Assembly: GCA_021234155.1 (NCBI GenBank)
Contig: JAJEKV010000060.1
Coordinates: forward strand, 808,001-872,000
Origin: Isoetes taiwanensis
Lineage: Eukaryota; Streptophyta; Lycopodiopsida; Isoetales; Isoetaceae
Reading direction: 5' to 3'
Length of the DNA: 64,000 nt
Shown: positions 59,601 to 64,000 of the stretch, piece after piece
Position numbering within the stretch: position 1 is the first letter of the stretch
How the letters are laid out: each line of letters opens with the position of its first letter
Position numbers and translations under genes: made by a program
The notes under the pieces: generated by a model
The model's input: the letters and a program-made list of their open reading frames with translations, nothing else
What the model was told of the DNA's origin: nothing
Databases searched by the model: none

Positions 59601-59660
59601 TTTGAGGGGGTTTTTACGGGGGATTTTAAGGAGGATGTGGGCATCATTTTTGATGTGTGA

Positions 59661-59947
59661 TATAGCTGCTATTGCTTGTAAGGGCTAATCCAAAGAGAAT
59701 ATTTGACATCTAGTCTATTGTGGCCGGAGGGATTTGATGGGCAGAGGGCAAAAACTGTTTGCAGTGGAGTAGCACATGGGCAATTTCCATGATCTGGTAC
59801 AAGAGAATATTCCCAACCCCATACACAACACCACCATCAAATCAAGGGCTTGCCCTTTTTAAAAAGGTTTGAGAACATCCGGCCTTTGTATTATACGCCC
59901 AACTTCGTAAATAAGCACTTACCACCTTGGCTTAAACCCTAAAAGCT
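59661..59947. other. Upstream flank of the RBR gene
   Basis: No gene. It presumably contains the RBR promoter and 5' UTR. A TATA-like GTATTATA lies near 59887. Confidence 0.3.
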
Positions 59948-61643
59948 ATGGAGAGAGCGAGGAGAGGCAAGCGGCCTCTGGAAGATGGAAAAGCATGGCT
60001 CCCCGCCCCGAAACGTATCAACCCATTCCTCGAAGAAGAGGCTCTGTCGGATCAGGATTTGGCCTTCCACATGCAGCTTAACGAGGCTTTGGCCGCTTCC
60101 CTGGGCATAAATTCTGTAGAATTTAACTTTGACGAGCCAGGATGTAGTCAAATTGGGAAATTCAAGAGGTTCTCAATGCCCAAAATATAGAAGTCGAGGC
60201 TTTGCAGCAGAATACTTTGGATCAAAAGGTTGCATGCGAAGAAGTAAAAAGGATTAAGGAAGAGCTCAAGGTTCGGTATCATGATGGGGAATTTGCCAGG
60301 GCTATATTGGAGATGCCGGAAGAAGAATGGCAAGATCGAGGGGGTTTATTTGAGTGTCCTATTGCGAAGGATCAAAATGAGGTTTTAGAGGGGTGTTTTC
60401 GGGTCCATTTTAAGGGAATTACTTGGCGGAATGGTAGAGCTTCTAAGGTGGGAATAGGCGTTGTCATAAGTGACCCACAGGGGCATGCATTGACAGAATT
60501 GGGAAAATGCTTGAATAGCACCATGTGTGGCACCCTTGCTTGGTATGCAGCTTTGCTTGAAGGAGTTAACATTGCGTGCCTTTTTGGAGCCAGAAATGTT
60601 CAGGCATATGTAGACTATAAAGTTATCTATAATCAGGTTTGATTGATCTGCTGTCTTTCATAGCATCATAGCTTCTAAGTCATGTAGTAAAGTTCATGTC
60701 TTTAATTGCTTTGCAAAATTGCAAAAGTGTCAAGGTAGAGAAATTGCAGATATTCTATGTAAAGCTGCAAAGAACTCAAATATCAGAATGGTGAACATTG
60801 TGCATTCTCCTTAAGCTACCAAGTTTATGAGTCTTACTTTCACTTTTTTGAATAAGTAGGTCATTTAAGTCTAGATTGGATATTTATGAAGTATATTAAA
60901 GCTTGTGCTGATTTGTAGATGTTAGGATATTGGAAAACAAATAAAAGAGATGTGGAACTGCAAAACCAGGTCAAAGAACAGGCAGGCAAGCTGGATACAT
61001 TCCAGCTGAAGTTGATTCGTGCAGATGAGAATAGATTGGCTGAAAATCTTGCACGGGAAGCTATGAAAGTCAAATCAGACAATGCATACCCCTCAAATAC
61101 AAAGTATGGACATTGCATTATTTGTATGGAGGATAAAATTTGGTTCTTGAGATGGTCTATGGAAGGAATGTTCACATAGTTTACATTCGATTTGCATCTC
61201 GCAACATGCGTAACAAAGGGTGATGTCGGGTCAAATTCACGTAGCATGCCCGTGATTTAGAATGCAAGAAGGCTCTAAGTGCTGATGAGTGCAAACCACT
61301 TCTTTCAAATAATAGTTTCAACCTGTTAACTAGGAAGATGGTTGAGAAGTGTATACCAGAGGCACTTAGAGTATATTGTCCCTACTCTAGTTGTTCGGCA
61401 TTCATGTCGAAAGATGGATTGGGACTGGATACCAGTTTTGGCGCGGAGTGCCCAGAGTGTCACCGTTTATTATGCGTAAATTGCAGGGTACCTTGGCATA
61501 CTAATATGTCGTGTGCCGCATATCAAAATGCACTGGATGAAAAACTTTTCAAGCTTGCAGAAAAAAGGAGCTGGAAGCAGTGTAGGCAATGTGGTTGCAT
61601 GATTGAACTTGCTACAGGGTGTCATCATATCACTTGTCGGTAG
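59948..61643 (+). pseudogene. RBR (RING-IBR) E3 ubiquitin ligase with RNase H-like region, frameshifted and 3'-truncated
   Basis: The first exon (59948 on) starts MERARRGKRPLEDGK and has ALSDQDLAFHMQLNEALAAS. After a one-base shift near 60165 the frame continues with an RNase H-like segment (FRVHFKGITW, KVGIGVVISDPQG, LLEGVNIACLFGARNVQ) to a donor near 60637. An exon from about 60919 carries LQNQVKEQAGKLDTF and the RING1 start HCIICMED. RING1 then falls apart across frames (HIVYIRFASRNMRNK; SGQIHVACP). From 61245 the frame is good: LECKKALSADECKPL, CPYSSCSAFMS, CPECHRLLCVNCRVPWHTNM (IBR), KQCRQCGCMIELATGCHHITC (RING2 start), ending at a GT donor near 61640. The catalytic-Cys part of RING2 should be in a later exon, not found before the gypsy element. 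Confidence 0.7.
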
Positions 61644-62281
61644 GGTCGTTTTTCTTGCATTTATTTATTTATTTCCTTCTGAATGTTTGCATGCTTTCTG
61701 TTACGAATACATTCTAAAAGTTAGAATGTTATGAGAAAGTCCAGACTTTTATACAACCATGGCATTAGAATTAGCTATTCTAATTGTCATGCCAATCATA
61801 GTGCACCATAGAAATAGAATTAGCTACTCTATTATTGGCTATCTATGATTGGAGGAGTTTAAAGAATAGATGATGCTAATCTTAGTCTGGTGTATTACAG
61901 GAGCCAGAGCTAATAATGGATGAGAGGACAAGAATAGATCCTTGATGGTTTATAAGAACATGTTGTGGAAATAATGGGGATCATTGGTTGTCTCCTAGAA
62001 GATTGGCTTTGCTCAGATTGCATCATAGTTCAGGGGAGGGACTAGCGGCGGAGTCTTGGAGGCTCCTGGCGATTAACTTCATTGTTTGAAGTGCTAGTTC
62101 CGTGGTCGGGCGGTTGGACTATTACTTAACTCCTGTTGTACTCAATATTTCTCTTATTGAATACACAATCCACTTTTAGTGCTCGTGTTTGTCAACTATA
62201 TCTTTCAATCAATTGCCTTTTAGCCCTTATCCGTAAAAGTGGTGAACCCAACGTGAAAATCCATCTTGACGGTGAGCGGAT
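61644..62281 (+). repeat. Probable 5' LTR and leader of a Ty3/gypsy element
   Basis: The stretch precedes gag. GTGGTGAACCCAACGTG near 62240-62256 resembles the leader/primer region of plant gypsy elements. A possible LTR start TGTTGTGG lies near 61965. LTR borders cannot be proved because the other LTR is outside the window. Confidence 0.4.
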
Positions 62282-63460
62282 ATGGCGAAGAAGGCAAAAA
62301 GTCTGAAGCGTGCTGCTGTCGAGCAGATTGTGGAAGAAGATTTTGATGGAATCCCGATCGAGGACGATAATTCTGTTGAGAGGGAAGATGTTCCTATGGA
62401 TGATAATTTGGATGACGATGGAGAGTCAGAAGAGCAAGTTGGAAAACCTTTTAATCCTGCTAGAACTATGATGAAAAAAACTAAGAAGAAAACATCTCGA
62501 GATAGCCTGACTCGTTTGCTTGTGAAGCAAAATGAGTTGTTACAAAAGCTTTTGGTGCAAAAGTTGGACCAAGACAATGGTGATGGCACTGTGAAGGAGA
62601 AAAAGCCTAAGGATCCGAAGGTGGAGTTGGATTACTTCTATGGAAAGCGCGATGGTGCATCCTTACTCCGATGGCTCGCTAAGATGGAGAGTTTCTTCTC
62701 CGAGCATGAGTACTCGACCAAATGGAAATTGTATTGGGCGGCTCAATTAAAAGGGGACCCTATATTATGGTGGCAGCAGAAGGTGGATGCTGCTAATGCA
62801 GCAAATAAACCCATCAATACTTGGGCTAGAATGAAGAAACTTATGAGGTCTGAATTTATGCCAGACAATTACAAAAACTTTGTCCAGGAGCAGTGGCGAA
62901 CCATGAAGCAGCGTGCTGATGAATCAGTGGATGATTTCACCAATAGATTTAACACTTTGTTAAGTCAAATGGCGGGATTAACAAACAGGGAGATTAAGAC
63001 TCGTTTCATTGGTGCTCTCAAGTATCGATATTCACATATGTTGAAGTTATGCCGACCTCGAACTTTGCAACATGCTCGCACAGCTGCATTAGAAATGGAG
63101 AAGAATGATCTTGCGCGAGGTTCAAATTCAAAGCGGCGCAAAGAAGAACAAAGGCTTAAGGTTTTCACCTCGAATGCGTGCAAACAATGTAGACATGGTT
63201 CGTGATCAGGATGGTCCAAGAAGATCTGAAGGTCCCAGAAGATCTGTATTTGATCGATTGGGCAAACGGCCACGTCCTGCTACCTCTGAAGCTGATGCAT
63301 GTTACCAGTGTGGCCGTCAAGGTCACTATGCTCGTGATTGCCGTGTTGGTAAGCGGGGAAGATCTAGCCGTGGTAGTGACCATGGTGGACGGATGATAAG
63401 CGAGGTGGTGATAAGGAAAAGGTCAATCTACGTCGAAGACATCGAGATTCGGGGGACTTG
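62282..63460 (+). CDS. Ty3/gypsy gag polyprotein part with CCHC zinc knuckle (one frameshift)
   Basis: Frame 62282-63205 opens MAKKAKSLKRAAVEQ. It has a Lys/Glu-rich N-terminus and a coiled stretch SLTRLLVKQNELLQKLL. The retrotransposon gag capsid region follows (LDYFYGKRDGASLLRWLAKM, WAAQLKGDPILWW, WRTMKQRADESVDDFTNRF, MAGLTNREIKTRFIGAL). Near 63160 the frame shifts by one. The other frame continues with CYQCGRQGHYARDC (about 63300-63341), the nucleic-acid-binding CCHC knuckle, within Arg/Gly-rich sequence. Gag packages element RNA into particles. The start at 62282 is the first ATG after the leader. The shift may be a mutation or a consensus error. Confidence 0.88.
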
Positions 63461-64000
63461 ATTCTCATGATCTTTTGTTGTTTGATGGACATATTGGTCA
63501 CACTCATGTGATTATTGCAATTGGACAATGGCGCCTCGCATGATCTCATTCCTCGAGAACTTGTTCAACGTTTGGGATTGCCCATCGTTCGTTTTCCTAA
63601 TCGCATATTGGCGGGCATTTGTACTAACATGTTTGGTTCTTGTTCAACCAAAAGTACCATGCAAAAATTTGCACTTGGTGATTATGTCACGCGACTTCGT
63701 GATTTTATGGTGGTTCCAAATTTGAGGAAAGTGGACATTGTACTTGGAATTCCATGGTGGAGACAAATTGATCCAGTAGTCAATTACAAGACTCTCGAAG
63801 TCACTGTTGATGGAGTAACCTTCAAAGGTATAAAATCTTCCAATCCTGCTATCATGATTAGTCATGCTGCTTTTAAAAGATGTGTGCGACATGAGCCTAT
63901 AGGAGTTTATCTTGTATATATTTTTCCTCCGAGCAAGCTACCATCATTTACTAATGATTTGGACCGTGCTCGTTTGCAATTTCTTAATAAGTATGAAGCA
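63461..64000 (+). CDS. Ty3/gypsy aspartic protease and start of pol, cut by the window end
   Basis: From 63521 the frame reads LDNGASHDLIPRELVQRLGL, the retropepsin active-site loop; the family has D(S/T)GAS and here it is DNGAS. It continues with FALGDYVTRLRDFMVVPN and VLGIPWWRQIDPVVNY, typical of Ty3/gypsy protease up to the linker before RT. It remains open to base 64000. Frame continuity from gag needs one or two shifts around 63160 and 63460. The protease would mature the polyprotein. The Asn after the catalytic Asp is unusual. Confidence 0.82.

Larger units (their letters stand above)
55170..59657. mobile_element. 4.5-kb non-autonomous TIR element, CACTA-like
   Basis: Terminal inverted repeats start CACATCAAAAA at 55170 and match the reverse complement ending at 59657, with one mismatch over 35 bp. 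The 3-bp TGA on each side (55167-55169 and 59658-59660) fits a target duplication. Tandem arrays lie directly inside both termini, like the subterminal repeats of En/Spm (CACTA) elements. The termini read CACAT rather than CACTA. The middle (about 55930-58850) has no transposase I recognise, only short ORFs such as 56858-57088. The superfamily is therefore inferred from structure. Confidence 0.75.

Noticed and set aside
55170-59657. Classification as a solo pair of host satellite blocks
   Set aside because: The matching inverted ends and 3-bp flanks indicate one transposable unit instead.

Overview
The window reads as nuclear DNA of a land plant with a large, transposon-rich genome. The evidence is multi-exon genes with GT-AG introns and plant-type families: a peroxisomal enoyl-CoA hydratase 2, a GT31 glycosyltransferase, a HRD3/SEL1L fragment and an RBR ubiquitin ligase with an RNase H-like region. 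Between them lie nested copies of almost every plant transposon class. A non-seed plant or gymnosperm seems likelier than a compact flowering-plant genome, but the sequence does not settle this.

Layout. 0-4.2 kb: LINE endonuclease remnant (minus), an unassigned GC-rich stretch, a four-copy ~180-bp repeat, and a decayed hAT transposase. 5.5-6.4 kb: an intact single-exon GT31 galactosyltransferase-like gene (minus). 6.48-10.69 kb: two head-to-tail copies of a ~2.1-kb unit whose minus strand carries HUH-endonuclease-like motifs (HLH, then YCMKD). 11.1-22.6 kb: an interval bounded by clusters of a 12-bp motif in both orientations. It holds a decayed MULE-like transposase with a SWIM zinc finger (minus) and unassigned plus-strand ORFs. 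It is interrupted by a 3.4-kb non-autonomous LTR retroelement (17816-21235, TSD CACTT).

26.7-31.85 kb: the best host gene, an 11-exon ECH2 of 315 residues ending in PRL. 32.4-33.7 and 38.2-39.2 kb: two copies of one dispersed repeat with tRNA-like Pol III boxes; between them is a short unidentified exon pair (minus). 42.8-43.35 kb: a foldback element. 43782-50416: a 6.6-kb TIR transposon (4-bp TSD ATCA). It has a plus-strand multi-exon DDE transposase of Sola-like type and a converging minus-strand gene that looks like coiled coil, RING, Lys-rich segment and FCP1-like phosphatase. 50.4-53.3 kb: Ty3/gypsy LTR and pol remnant (minus). 54.1-54.4 kb: HRD3/SEL1L exon fragment. 55170-59657: a CACTA-like TIR element with tandem arrays near both ends. 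59.9-61.6 kb: frameshifted RBR ligase. From about 61.65 kb: the 5' part of a Ty3/gypsy element (gag, CCHC knuckle, protease) that runs off the window.

Functionally only ECH2 and GT31 look intact. The transposons are strongly nested. Many coding remnants carry single-base frameshifts. The two HUH units differ mainly by tiny indels and C/T or G/A changes at CG and CNG sites, so some breaks may be consensus errors rather than real mutations.
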